64,000 nucleotides of DNA, taken from NCBI RefSeq assembly GCF_011602365.1, contig NZ_JAAONZ010000012.1, forward strand, positions 1-64,000, read 5' to 3'. How positions within the stretch are numbered: the stretch's first letter is position 1; every line of letters starts with the position of its first letter. This document shows, one piece after another, positions 17,088 to 25,949 of the stretch. A model generated the notes under the pieces. The model was not told the origin of the DNA, made no database searches, and saw nothing but the letters and a program-made list of their open reading frames with translations. The position numbers were made by a program, and so were the translations under genes. Source of the DNA: Pseudomaricurvus hydrocarbonicus. GTDB taxonomy: Bacteria > Pseudomonadota > Gammaproteobacteria > Pseudomonadales > Cellvibrionaceae.

Positions 17088-17630
17088 ATGCGCCCAGAGC
17101 CTTTAATAAAAGCCGTGATCCCGACTCTCTTAGCTTTACTTTTGACCGGGTGCCTTGGCATGCCAAAAACGGTTGTACCTGTAGAAAACTTCGAGTTAGA
17201 TCGCTACTTGGGTAAATGGTACGAAATAGCGAGATTGGATCATTCTTTTGAGCGTGGTCTGGAAAAGGTCACCGCCGAGTATTCGCTGCGCGATGATGGC
17301 GGCGTTGCCGTGATCAATCGAGGGTATTCAGTTAAGGATAAGGAGTGGCAACAGGCTGAAGGTAGGGCTTACTTTGTCGACGATACCAACCTGGGGTATT
17401 TAAAAGTTTCTTTCTTTGGCCCCTTTTATGGCTCATACGTGGTGTTTGAGCTTGACCGGGAAAACTACCAATATGCGTTTGTCTCTGGTCCCAATACCTC
17501 GTATTTGTGGCTGCTGGCCAGAGCCCCACAGCCCGACCCGGGTACCATACAAAAATTTAGACGTTTAGCAGGCAAACATGGGTTTGATATCGAAAAACTG
17601 ATTTATGTGAATCATGATATCAGTCAATGA
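17088..17630 (+). CDS. blc: Outer-membrane lipoprotein lipocalin (Blc-like)
   Basis: 180 residues. A lipoprotein signal has lipobox LLTGC with Cys22 as the lipidation site. The lipocalin core begins with the GKWYEIARLDHSFERGL motif (GxW), continues with VTAEYSLRDDGGVAVINRGY and VSFFGPFYGSYVVFELD, and ends with YLWLLARAPQPDPGTIQKFR (the conserved C-terminal Arg region). Blc-type lipocalins bind lysophospholipids or fatty acids at the outer membrane during stress. It follows the methyltransferase after 50 bp with its own GGAGTTAG ribosome site, and may belong to the same transcript. Confidence 0.92.
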   Translation: MRPEPLIKAVIPTLLALLLTGCLGMPKTVVPVENFELDRYLGKWYEIARLDHSFERGLEKVTAEYSLRDDGGVAVINRGYSVKDKEWQQAEGRAYFVDDTNLGYLKVSFFGPFYGSYVVFELDRENYQYAFVSGPNTSYLWLLARAPQPDPGTIQKFRRLAGKHGFDIEKLIYVNHDISQ

Positions 17631-17643
17631 TCCGCCGACTAAA

Positions 17644-17677
17644 CATGGCCAGACAGGAACTGCACTGTTTGGCCATG
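17644..17677. terminator. Hairpin between convergent blc and lldD
   Basis: CATGGCCAGACAG (17644-17656) pairs with CTGTTTGGCCATG (17665-17677), 12 of 13 pairs plus one G-U, loop of 8. There is no T-run on either side, so it is terminator-like by place and stability but not a textbook intrinsic terminator. Confidence 0.5.
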
Positions 17678-17694
17678 ATTGGCAAGCGAGAGCT

Positions 17695-18870
17695 TTAGCG
17701 GTGGGTCGCGAGGCGCTTGAGATCAAAAATATGCGACTCGTTGATCTCCGAGATGTTCTTCACGCCAAGCAGTGCCATGGAACGTTCCAGCTCGGTTTTT
17801 AAGATGGTCAGGCTGCGCTCGACACCCGCTTGTCCTCCGGCGGCCAAACCAAACAGATAACCGCGGCCAATGGAGCAGGCATCCGCGCCTTGAGCCAGGG
17901 CTTTAAGAATATGATTACCGCGACGAATCCCCCCGTCGACGATCAATTCCAGCTGGTCGCCAATGGCGTCGCGCATAGGGGCGACACAGTCCACCGGCGC
18001 CGGTGAGCTTTCCAGCTGGCGGCCGCCGTGATTGGAAATCATAATGGCGGTAGCGCCGATCTCCAGGGCACGCTTTGCGTCCTGCGGCGATTGAATGCCT
18101 TTAATCACCAGCGGGCCATCCCACTGTTCTGCCAGCCAGGCGGCATCTTCCCAGGTGACACTGCGGTCAAACTGGCTGTTGATGTAATCGATCAAGCCCA
18201 TAGACCCACCGCCCAGAGCATCCACGCGGTGTGCGACATTGGCCAGTTTAAAATCCGGATCCAGCATCATGTTGAACCACCACTCCACACTGCTGGCGTA
18301 GCTGAAAAAGTTACTGACGGTGGTGATTTTGGGCGGCATGGTCATACCATTGACTAGATCGCGTTCGCGATTGCCGGCCACCATGGTGTCGACGGTCAAA
18401 CACAATGCATGGTACTTGCTGTCTTTACAGCGCTGTACAAATTCTTTGGTGAGTTCCCGGTCTTTGAGAATGTAGATCTGAAACATGCGCGACCCCTCAG
18501 AGGTGTTCGCGATATCTTCCAGGCTGGTGGTTGCCAGTGTCGAGAGGCTGTACAGGGTGCCGAACTTGTGTGCAGCGCGACAGGCGGCGGGCTCTTTTTC
18601 ATGGTTAAAAAGCCGTGACATACCCGTGGGCGATAAAAAAAACGGCAGGTCCATATCGCAACCCAACACGCGATTGCTCAGGTCAATGGAGGACACATCT
18701 TTCAGGTATTGCGGCATCAGTTGATAGTCATCGAATGCGGCGGTATTACGTTTCAGTGTCCATTCGTCATCGGAGCCGCCATCAATGTAGTGGAACATGG
18801 GGGCGGGTAATTTATATTTAGCCAAACGACGAATGTCGTAGAGGTTATTGCATTTACTGAGTTTCGACAT
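17695..18870 (-). CDS. lldD: FMN-dependent L-lactate dehydrogenase / alpha-hydroxy-acid oxidising enzyme
   Basis: 391 residues from the ATG at 18870 (MSKLSKCNNLYDIRRLAKYK); a frame open from 18921 adds 17 residues. The TIM-barrel FMN family motifs are present: PAPMFHYIDGGSDDEWTLKR, LPFFLSPTGMSRLFN, VIKGIQSPQDAKRALEIGA and the catalytic/FMN-binding ISNHGGRQLE, then VDGGIRRGNHILKALAQGAD. L-lactate is oxidised to pyruvate with electrons passed to quinone. Here its role is likely to finish rhamnose breakdown, because the fused aldolase/dehydrogenase of this cluster makes L-lactate from L-lactaldehyde. It is the last gene of the minus-strand kinase/transporter/lactate operon. Confidence 0.88.
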   Translation of the reverse strand: MSKLSKCNNLYDIRRLAKYKLPAPMFHYIDGGSDDEWTLKRNTAAFDDYQLMPQYLKDVSSIDLSNRVLGCDMDLPFFLSPTGMSRLFNHEKEPAACRAAHKFGTLYSLSTLATTSLEDIANTSEGSRMFQIYILKDRELTKEFVQRCKDSKYHALCLTVDTMVAGNRERDLVNGMTMPPKITTVSNFFSYASSVEWWFNMMLDPDFKLANVAHRVDALGGGSMGLIDYINSQFDRSVTWEDAAWLAEQWDGPLVIKGIQSPQDAKRALEIGATAIMISNHGGRQLESSPAPVDCVAPMRDAIGDQLELIVDGGIRRGNHILKALAQGADACSIGRGYLFGLAAGGQAGVERSLTILKTELERSMALLGVKNISEINESHIFDLKRLATHR

Positions 18871-18937
18871 GGAGAAATAAGCTTTTAGTTTGTTAAGAGT
18901 ATGAGGGGAGGTCGAGACCATCGCGTATTGAGTAAAA

Positions 18938-20347
18938 TTAACCGATCATCGAGCGCCATTGCGCTTTGTAGGCCGGCAATCCTGGAATGGAGATGGCTTT
19001 GATGTGGGTCAGCGCGATGTTGGCGTTATCGGTGTCAGGCATCGTCAGCATATACGTGCCAGCGACAGTACCGGCGCTGTCGGTGGAGGTATACACAACC
19101 TGTTCGGGGCGCAAGCTCGCTAACAGGGCGCACAGGTGTGGATTTTTCACGTATGAACCTTCCAGCACGATACTGCCCTGTGCTTGCACCAGTTCCAGTT
19201 GCACATCGATCATCAGGGCGAGGTACAGGCTCGCCAACGCCGAAGCCGGTGAATGCGGTGGTTGAATACCCTGAATACGGCCCTGGGCCTCGGGAAACGG
19301 ACCGGTTCCGGCCACCCAGGACGGTGTGCAATAGCAGCCACTGGCCACCAGCGTCTGGACGTTTTCCAGGGTATAAGGCTGTGCGATATCACCCTCCAGA
19401 GCGTCGCACAGGTTTTCCATTTCACGCCCCGCCATAAAGCGCGAGCAAATGACGGGCGCACCGGTAGCGTCCACGTTAATCAACATATCCCTCGCGTCCT
19501 CGAGCGTGGGAAGCGCGGTCTCATTGACCGTTCGATGCTGGTTTTTCATGGCAATGCACCAGGTCCCGGTGGACAACACGGTAAACGGCTGACTTTTTAA
19601 CAGGGTTTTGTAACGGTAATAGCTGGCGTTGCTGTCATGGATACCCACGAACACCTGACAGAGTTCCGACAGGCCGGTCTGGGCCTGAATATCCGGATGT
19701 ATTTGACCGATAACGTCGTAGGCATTTTTGAGCGGCGGGAATAAATCTTGCCACGCCAACGTCTCAACCAAACTGGAAAAACATTTTTGTCGGGGGTTCC
19801 AGAGATCGGTATGGCAACCCAGTGACGTCACTTCCGAGCAGCGTTGTTGTGTAAAGCGCCAGGCCCAATACTGAGGGTAGGTGAGAATGTCGGTGGCTTT
19901 GGCAAAAGCCTCGGGGTAACGCTGCTGTTGCCAGAACAGCTGTTTACCCAGGTTCAGGCCTGCAGGGAGGAGAGGTGAACCGGTTTCGTCAAAGGCGGGA
20001 CGTACCTTGTCATACGCTGGTGCGCTGCCATCCAGGCCGTCAAATTCATAGTCGAGTACGGGCAGCACCAGACCGTTGCCCTCGCTGTGGCGATCGATCA
20101 GGGCCGCCGTGGCGCCGTGGGTGGTGATCGCCAGTGCGGTAATTTGGAGACCCCGATGTTCGGTGGTCCACTCTCGCAGGGTGGTGACTAACCAATCCCA
20201 GATGGCATCCACGTCGAAATGTGGGTAAAGGCCTGAAGTGGTCACCTGATTGGATTTCACCCTGGATTGCAGGGTGTTTTCCAAATCGTTTTTCAGGTAG
20301 AGCTTGATATGGGTTTTACCGATATCAAGTATGACGGTGTGTTTCAT
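18938..20347 (-). CDS. FGGY-family carbohydrate kinase, likely L-rhamnulokinase
   Basis: 469 residues. The N-terminal phosphate-binding loop is VILDIGKTHIKLYL; LAITTHGATAALID gives the conserved substrate-strand; VFVGIHDSNASYYRY and VLSTGTWCIAM form the second ATP-binding half; IVLEGSYVKNPHLCALLASL follows near the C terminus. FGGY kinases phosphorylate ketoses and polyols. Its place between the NCS1 transporter (4 bp upstream) and lldD, opposite rhaI and the rhamnulose-1-P aldolase, makes L-rhamnulose the expected substrate. By sequence alone it could be an L-fuculokinase-type enzyme. Confidence 0.85.
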   Translation of the reverse strand: MKHTVILDIGKTHIKLYLKNDLENTLQSRVKSNQVTTSGLYPHFDVDAIWDWLVTTLREWTTEHRGLQITALAITTHGATAALIDRHSEGNGLVLPVLDYEFDGLDGSAPAYDKVRPAFDETGSPLLPAGLNLGKQLFWQQQRYPEAFAKATDILTYPQYWAWRFTQQRCSEVTSLGCHTDLWNPRQKCFSSLVETLAWQDLFPPLKNAYDVIGQIHPDIQAQTGLSELCQVFVGIHDSNASYYRYKTLLKSQPFTVLSTGTWCIAMKNQHRTVNETALPTLEDARDMLINVDATGAPVICSRFMAGREMENLCDALEGDIAQPYTLENVQTLVASGCYCTPSWVAGTGPFPEAQGRIQGIQPPHSPASALASLYLALMIDVQLELVQAQGSIVLEGSYVKNPHLCALLASLRPEQVVYTSTDSAGTVAGTYMLTMPDTDNANIALTHIKAISIPGLPAYKAQWRSMIG

Positions 20348-20351
20348 GGTG

Positions 20352-22046
20352 TCAGCTTTTCTTTGTCTTCAGGTAAGTATCACTTAGATTTGTCTGCTCG
20401 CCGGGATTACTCTCGCGCTGGATCACCCACAGAGTGGCGCTGATGAAATAGATTACCGTGGGGATCAGTAACCAGTTCTTAAATTGTTCCAGATCACCTT
20501 CACGAAAAACGTAGATCATGATCCCAACACAAGCCAGCAACGAGACAACCGCGGCCGAGCTGGCCATGGAAATCGATGACGTTGACTTTGCTGCTGCACG
20601 CTCAAGAGCGGCAGAGGCGAGAAAACGAGCCTCTGCTTCCCGGCGTTGAACTTCTGCCGATTCCAGTTGTTCGGAAGCCGCGCCATAGTCTCTACCGGCA
20701 CCAAAAGCGATGGCCAGTGAAATGTACAGACCGGTGGCGATGAACCAGCTGGGGATCAGTAAGAAGTACAAATGAACACCGGCGTACTGATTCAGCAACC
20801 AGGCGCACGCCAGGCTGCCGACCCAGGCGAGCAGTGCGGGTACATTCAGGCTTTGCTGTTGGTAGAACGACCAATAACGGGTGAGGTTGAGGGGTTTAAA
20901 CAGCCAGTGTTCAGTGACAATAATGGCACCGACTGGTGCTAAGATCAGACCCATCAAGCCGACAAAGTCCATCAGCCGGGAGAAGACAAACGGGAAGCAG
21001 GCAATGATGGTGGTAATGATACCGGCCAACGCTGTGACGGTAACGCGACTCCATTTCGGGTTCAGCGATTGAAAGGCCAGGCCGGCACGATAAATCGTCG
21101 GGTTGGAAGTGGTCCAGCCGGCAATGATGACGGCGATAATGCCGCTTATGCCCAGAGCCTGATAGGCCACGGCTCCGGCATCCAGTTGGGTAATGGAGGT
21201 TTGCATCATCAATGCAGCCCCCGCCCCCATGATGCCGGCACACACCCAGGCCAGATAATGACCAATGAACATGCCCAGGCCTGAAAAGAAACCGTAACTG
21301 GTTTTGCGAGCAAAGCGCAGCACAGTCATATCCGAAAGTCCGCCGTGCATGGCCAGGTTGCAGATCCAGGCAAATGCGGCAACGTGCCAGAAACCAATCT
21401 CACTGTCCGACTCGATCCAGATGAAATTATTGGCAATGTCCATGAACGAGGTGGCGCCTGAGCTGGCCCCGGCCTGTTGCAGTTGCGGGTACATCGCCAG
21501 CGCGCCGGCCACAAACATCAGAATCATCCAGGGCGCGCAGACTTCGGCAAACTGGGCCACCCGTTTAAAGCCCTTGGTGGCAATGGTGACCACGACAGCA
21601 CCGACGACTAACGCCACGATGACAAACCCAACAGACGTCGGATACCAGTGCACCTGCGCCGGAATATTAAAGAGGATACGAACCGCCGACGCTGATACGG
21701 TGATCATGGCACCGGCTAGAATACAGAACAGAACACCGTTGGCGAGACTGTAGAGTTTGACGAGGTTGCCGCCACAGATTCGATTCAAATAGGCATAAAG
21801 CGTGAGGCGGGTATTGGTGGCAATGGGTGCACAAATAAGCCCCCAGGACAGCACCGCGAGCAGGTTGCCCAGCAACAGTCCCCACAAAATATCACTGGTG
21901 CCAACACCCCAGGCCACGAACATGGCACCAATGACAAACTCGGTGCCGGCCACGTGCTCACCGGCGTAGCTGGCGGCAAAGTGTCTGGCGGGTTGCAGGC
22001 GGGAAGGCGCGACAGGCGCCATTTCAAATTCATTGGTATCAGACAT
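20352..22046 (-). CDS. NCS1/CodB-type permease, predicted L-rhamnose transporter
   Basis: 564 residues, about 12 membrane segments (e.g. FVIGAMFVAWGVGTSDILWG, VGFVIVALVVGAVVVTIATK, LMGLILAPVGAIIVTEHWLF) in the order of purine/cytosine permeases of the NCS1 family. Unusually, the barrel is followed by a charged, probably helical cytoplasmic stretch (EQLESAEVQRREAEARFLAS, AALERAAAK) and two more membrane segments (AAVVSLLACVGIMIYVF, LLIPTVIYFISATLWVI). NCS1 proteins normally move nucleobases, hydantoins or vitamins by cation symport. Here the gene heads an operon with the sugar kinase and lldD and is divergent from the rhamnose aldolase gene, with an operator-like motif shared with deoR, so rhamnose (or a rhamnoside) is the likely cargo. 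That role is inferred. Confidence 0.8.
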   Translation of the reverse strand: MSDTNEFEMAPVAPSRLQPARHFAASYAGEHVAGTEFVIGAMFVAWGVGTSDILWGLLLGNLLAVLSWGLICAPIATNTRLTLYAYLNRICGGNLVKLYSLANGVLFCILAGAMITVSASAVRILFNIPAQVHWYPTSVGFVIVALVVGAVVVTIATKGFKRVAQFAEVCAPWMILMFVAGALAMYPQLQQAGASSGATSFMDIANNFIWIESDSEIGFWHVAAFAWICNLAMHGGLSDMTVLRFARKTSYGFFSGLGMFIGHYLAWVCAGIMGAGAALMMQTSITQLDAGAVAYQALGISGIIAVIIAGWTTSNPTIYRAGLAFQSLNPKWSRVTVTALAGIITTIIACFPFVFSRLMDFVGLMGLILAPVGAIIVTEHWLFKPLNLTRYWSFYQQQSLNVPALLAWVGSLACAWLLNQYAGVHLYFLLIPSWFIATGLYISLAIAFGAGRDYGAASEQLESAEVQRREAEARFLASAALERAAAKSTSSISMASSAAVVSLLACVGIMIYVFREGDLEQFKNWLLIPTVIYFISATLWVIQRESNPGEQTNLSDTYLKTKKS

Positions 22047-22214
22047 ACCATCTCCTCCAAGCAGGCTGCAATACTTCGGGAAACCAGCGATGAAGCGCCT
22101 GTCGCCACCTGTCTACAGCTTAATTAGGTTTTTATTTATTCCGTAAAGATTATCGCTATGTGATTGGAAATGCAAAATATATATTGATCATGAGCGATAT
22201 TTTCTGTTTATAAT

Positions 22215-22236
22215 GATCAAAACCGATCATAATAAG
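22215..22236. promoter_or_regulatory. Candidate DeoR operator in the rhamnose divergent promoter
   Basis: GATCAAAACCGATCATAATA (22215-22234) contains two GATCA half-sites and matches a near-identical block in front of deoR (25860-25881). A further TTGATCATGAGCGAT lies about 30 bp to the left. It sits in the 267-bp region between the transporter and aldolase genes, so one regulator could control both directions. Confidence 0.65.
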
Positions 22237-22313
22237 TCATAAAGTGGCGTTATTATCTTTGTTTATGTGACGGACCTGAAGTCTGTCATTTCATCTTAGT
22301 GAGAGAGACTACC

Positions 22314-24416
22314 ATGACCTCAAAGCTGGAAAACCTCTGGTGTGATTCCACCGCCAAAGGGCTGACAGAGCCCGAGCTGCTACAATATCGATCCAATTTA
22401 TTAGGCTCAGACTTACGCATCACCAACTATGGCGGTGGCAACACGTCTGCCAAGTTAACCATGCCGGATCCCCTGACCGGGGCTGATGTGCCGGTGTTGT
22501 GGGTGAAAGGTTCCGGCGGTGACCTCGGTTCCATTGATTTGTCCGGTTTCTCGACACTCTATCAAGACAAACTGGATCAATTGAAATCTTTGTATCGTGG
22601 CCTGGAACACGAAGACGAGATGGTGGCCTACCTGCCTCACTGCACCTTTAACCTCAACAGTCGCGCCGCCAGCATTGATACCCCACTGCACGCGTACATC
22701 CCGCAACAGCATGTGGATCACATGCACCCGGATGCCGTGATTGCGATTGCCTGCACCAAAGACAGTCGCGCCCTGACGGAAGAAATTTTTGCCGGTGATC
22801 TGGGCTGGTTGCCGTGGCAGCGCCCCGGTTACGATCTGGGCCTGAAACTCGAAAATCTGTGTAAAGAACGCCCGGACATTAAAGGCATTATTCTCGAAGG
22901 CCACGGTCTGTTTACCTGGGGCAGCACTTCCAAAGAGTGTTACCTCAATACCATTGACGTCATCCAAACCGCCGCCGACTGGCTGGCTGCGAAAAATACC
23001 TCCGTGCCTTTTGGTGGCCCGGCGTTTGAACAGCCCCTGAGCGCTGCCGAGCAAACAGCCGTTGCCGCCAAATTGATGCCGTTGATCCGCGGTAAAATTA
23101 CCCAGGACCAACCCAAGCTCGGTCATTTTAATCAGTCGCCCGAAGTGCTGGAGTTCGTTAATTCCAAAGACCTGAAGCCACTCGCTGCGCTGGGTACCTC
23201 CTGCCCCGATCACTTTCTGCGCACCAAGATTTGTCCTTTAGTTGTGGACTTTGATCCCGCCGTTGCCGATGTCAATGCCGAACTGGAGCGCTGTGTCGCC
23301 GGACTGGATGACCAGCTCTCTGCCTATCGTGCCGCGTATGGCGAATATTACGACCGTTGCAAGCGAGACAACAGCCCGGCCATGCGCGACGCCAATGCCA
23401 TTGTGTATCTGGTGCCTGGGGTGGGGATGATGACCTTTGCCAAAGATAAGGCGACGGCGCGCATTGCCGGTGAATTCTATGTCAACGCCATCAATGTGAT
23501 GCGCGAAGCGAACGGCGTCAGTGAGTACATCGGTCTCGATGAGCAGGAAGCCTTCGACATTGAATATTGGTTACTGGAAGAAGCCAAACTGCAGCGCATG
23601 CCAAAACCAAAGTCTTTGGCGGGTAAAGTTGCCTTTATTACCGGTGGTGCTGGTGGTATAGGTAAGGCCACCGCCCGACGCTTGCTGGGCGAGGGAGCCT
23701 GCGTGATGCTGGCTGATATTGATGCTGAGTCCCTGGGCGGCGCCAGCGAAGAATTGTCGACAGCGTTCGGCAAGGACGCGGTGCGTACGGTGATGTGTGA
23801 CGTGACCGACGAGCAGAGTGTCATGGATTCCATGAGTGCCTCGGCGGTGGCGTTCGGTGGTATCGACATTGTGGTCTCGAATGCCGGTATTGCCAGTTCT
23901 GCACCACTGGATGAAACCTCGCTGGAACTGTGGAACAAGAACATGAGCATTCTGTCGACGGGTTATTTCCTGGTCAGCCGCGAAGCCTTTAAAGTCCTGA
24001 AAGCTCAAAATACCGGTGGCTCCTTGGTCTTTATCGCCAGTAAAAACGGGCTGGTGGCCTCGCCCAATGCTTCCGCTTATTGCACCGCCAAAGCGGCTGA
24101 AATTCAACTGGCGCGCGCTGTGGCTCTGGAAGGCGCACCACTGGGTATTCGCTGCAACGTGGTCAACCCGGATGCAGTGTTGCGCGGTTCGAAAATCTGG
24201 AGCGGAAAATGGCGCGAAGAGCGCGCTGCTGCCTACAATATGGATCAACAGGAGCTGGAAGAGCACTACCGCAATCGCAGCATGTTGAAGCGCAACGTCT
24301 TTCCGGAAGATATTGCCGAAGGGGTCTATTTCTTTGCCTCGGAAGAAACGTCCGCAAAATCTACCGGTAATATTCTTAATGTCGATGCTGGCCATGCGCC
24401 GTCGTTCACACGTTAA
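22314..24416 (+). CDS. rhaEW: Bifunctional rhamnulose-1-phosphate aldolase / L-lactaldehyde dehydrogenase
   Basis: 700 residues, two fused enzymes. The N-terminal ~430 residues are a zinc class II aldolase (NYGGGNTSAKL; zinc His cluster in PQQHVDHMHPDAVIAIA; LEGHGLFTWG). The C-terminal part is a short-chain dehydrogenase with TGGAGGIG (443-450), NAG, and Tyr589-x3-Lys593 in SAYCTAKAAE. Known homologues split L-rhamnulose-1-P into DHAP and L-lactaldehyde and oxidise the latter to L-lactate. I chose ATG 22314 rather than the upstream GTG 22299 because GAGAGA precedes it. It is divergent from the transporter and 12 bp upstream of rhaI, clearly one operon. Confidence 0.93.
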   Translation: MTSKLENLWCDSTAKGLTEPELLQYRSNLLGSDLRITNYGGGNTSAKLTMPDPLTGADVPVLWVKGSGGDLGSIDLSGFSTLYQDKLDQLKSLYRGLEHEDEMVAYLPHCTFNLNSRAASIDTPLHAYIPQQHVDHMHPDAVIAIACTKDSRALTEEIFAGDLGWLPWQRPGYDLGLKLENLCKERPDIKGIILEGHGLFTWGSTSKECYLNTIDVIQTAADWLAAKNTSVPFGGPAFEQPLSAAEQTAVAAKLMPLIRGKITQDQPKLGHFNQSPEVLEFVNSKDLKPLAALGTSCPDHFLRTKICPLVVDFDPAVADVNAELERCVAGLDDQLSAYRAAYGEYYDRCKRDNSPAMRDANAIVYLVPGVGMMTFAKDKATARIAGEFYVNAINVMREANGVSEYIGLDEQEAFDIEYWLLEEAKLQRMPKPKSLAGKVAFITGGAGGIGKATARRLLGEGACVMLADIDAESLGGASEELSTAFGKDAVRTVMCDVTDEQSVMDSMSASAVAFGGIDIVVSNAGIASSAPLDETSLELWNKNMSILSTGYFLVSREAFKVLKAQNTGGSLVFIASKNGLVASPNASAYCTAKAAEIQLARAVALEGAPLGIRCNVVNPDAVLRGSKIWSGKWREERAAAYNMDQQELEEHYRNRSMLKRNVFPEDIAEGVYFFASEETSAKSTGNILNVDAGHAPSFTR

Positions 24417-24428
24417 AGGTTAAATATA

Positions 24429-25724
24429 ATGAAAAATCAACGTATCAGCTCAGAGTTAATCAGCGAAAACAACGAAGCCGCGCTCAAGCATTTGCAGGAA
24501 GACTACGATCACCTGTCGACAGTATTGAGCCGCCAAAATATTGATATCGAAGCGGTTACCACCCAGGCGCAGGCATTTGAGATTGCCGTGCCTTCCTGGG
24601 GCGTGGGTACCGGCGGCACCCGTTTTGCCCGTTTCCCGGGCATCGGCGAGCCGAGAAATGTGTTTGAAAAACTGGAAGATTGTGCGGTCATCAATCAGTT
24701 GTCGCAGTGTACCGGCAGTGTCTCGCCGCATTTTCCCTGGGACAAAGTGGACGATTTCACAGAGTTGAAAGCCTTTTCCGACAGCTATGGTCTGCAGTGG
24801 GACTCCATCAATTCCAACACCTTTCAGGATCAGGCCGATCAAGCCCTGTCGTACAAGTACGGCAGTCTCACCAACACCGATGCCGCGACGCGTGAGCAGG
24901 CCATTGCCCACAATCTGGAATGCATCGAATGGGGCAAACAACTCGGCTCCAACCGCCTGACAGTGTGGGTAGGTGACGGCTCCAACCATCCTGGCCAGCA
25001 GCATTTTCAGCACTCTTTCGAGCGTTACCTGGACAGCATGAAAACCATCTACAGTGCGATTCCTGACGATTGGGAGCTGCACATTGAGCACAAGATGTTT
25101 GAGCCGGCGTTCTACTCCACCGTGGTGCAGGACTGGGGCAGCAACATTCTCGCAGCCATGGAGCTGGGTGACAAAGCCAAATCCCTGGTAGATCTGGGGC
25201 ATCATGCGCCTAATGTGAACATTGAAATGATTGTTTCCCGCTTGATTCAGTTCAAAAAGCTGGGTGGATTTCATTTTAACGACAGTAAATACGGGGACGA
25301 CGATCTGGACAGTGGTTCGATCCACCCCTACCAGCAGTTCCTGATTTTCAATGAACTGGTGGATGCCGAGGCTCGCGGGCAGGAGGGCTTTAACCCTTCC
25401 TACATGCTCGATCAGTCACACAATGTCACTGACCCGATTGAAAGCCTGATCAACTCCGCCATTGAAGTGCAGCGCTCTTATATCAAGGCGTTGATTGTTG
25501 ACCGGGCCGCCTTGAGCGATTGCCAGGAGCGCAACGATGCCCTCATGGCCAGCAACACGCTAAAGCAGGCGTTTAATCTGGACGTATCTCCTATCCTGGC
25601 CATGGCGCGTTATCGTCAGGGTGGGGCGATCAACCCGCTGCAGACCTACCGTCAGTCCCAGTATCGGGCGCAGGTGGCCGAAGTCCGTCCGTCCGTGGCC
25701 GGATCCGGTTCAGGCATTGTCTAA
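24429..25724 (+). CDS. rhaI: L-rhamnose isomerase (RhaI type)
   Basis: 431 residues, the length of the Pseudomonas-type L-rhamnose isomerase rather than E. coli RhaA. It is a TIM-barrel metalloenzyme; metal and substrate residues lie in WELHIEHKMFEPAFYSTVVQ, SLVDLGHHAPNVNIEMIVSR and GGFHFNDSKYGDDDLDSGSI, and the N-terminal VPSWGVGTGGTRFARFPGIG is characteristic. It interconverts L-rhamnose and L-rhamnulose in the cytosol. The gene follows the aldolase fusion by 12 bp and is ended by a strong terminator at 25822-25846. Confidence 0.94.
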   Translation: MKNQRISSELISENNEAALKHLQEDYDHLSTVLSRQNIDIEAVTTQAQAFEIAVPSWGVGTGGTRFARFPGIGEPRNVFEKLEDCAVINQLSQCTGSVSPHFPWDKVDDFTELKAFSDSYGLQWDSINSNTFQDQADQALSYKYGSLTNTDAATREQAIAHNLECIEWGKQLGSNRLTVWVGDGSNHPGQQHFQHSFERYLDSMKTIYSAIPDDWELHIEHKMFEPAFYSTVVQDWGSNILAAMELGDKAKSLVDLGHHAPNVNIEMIVSRLIQFKKLGGFHFNDSKYGDDDLDSGSIHPYQQFLIFNELVDAEARGQEGFNPSYMLDQSHNVTDPIESLINSAIEVQRSYIKALIVDRAALSDCQERNDALMASNTLKQAFNLDVSPILAMARYRQGGAINPLQTYRQSQYRAQVAEVRPSVAGSGSGIV

Positions 25725-25821
25725 GCCTGGGGCAACCGCTTATTGATTACCGGCGGCAGCCGTAAACACGCTAGCTGGCCCATGCCCGTATTGTTCTTGT
25801 CTCTGCATCTGGCAGATTTGT

Positions 25822-25846
25822 GCGCCGTTTTACGGCGCTTTTTTTA
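25822..25846 (+). terminator. Intrinsic terminator after rhaI
   Basis: GCGCCGT (25822-25828) and ACGGCGC (25832-25838) with loop TTT, followed by eight T. It ends the aldolase-isomerase transcript just before the deoR promoter. Confidence 0.92.
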
Positions 25847-25859
25847 TTCTTTCAGTTTC

Positions 25860-25881
25860 GATCAATTTCAATCATAATAGG
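25860..25881. promoter_or_regulatory. Candidate DeoR operator in front of its own gene
   Basis: GATCAATTTCAATCATAATA (25860-25879) matches the block at 22215-22234 in 15 of 20 positions, including GATCAA and ATCATAATA. A second GATC-n6-GATC arrangement (25889 onward) follows. This supports autoregulation plus control of the divergent rhamnose operons. Confidence 0.6.
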
Positions 25882-25949
25882 CTTGTCATGATCGTAACAG
25901 ATCACCAAAGAATAAAACCGGATATGAACTGGACATTAGAGAGGCGAAG

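Noticed and set aside
22455-23213. Long minus-strand frame (252 codons) opposite the aldolase gene
   Set aside because: It mirrors a well-supported enzyme gene; composition (many Gly, Gln, Phe, Val) is typical of an antisense shadow.
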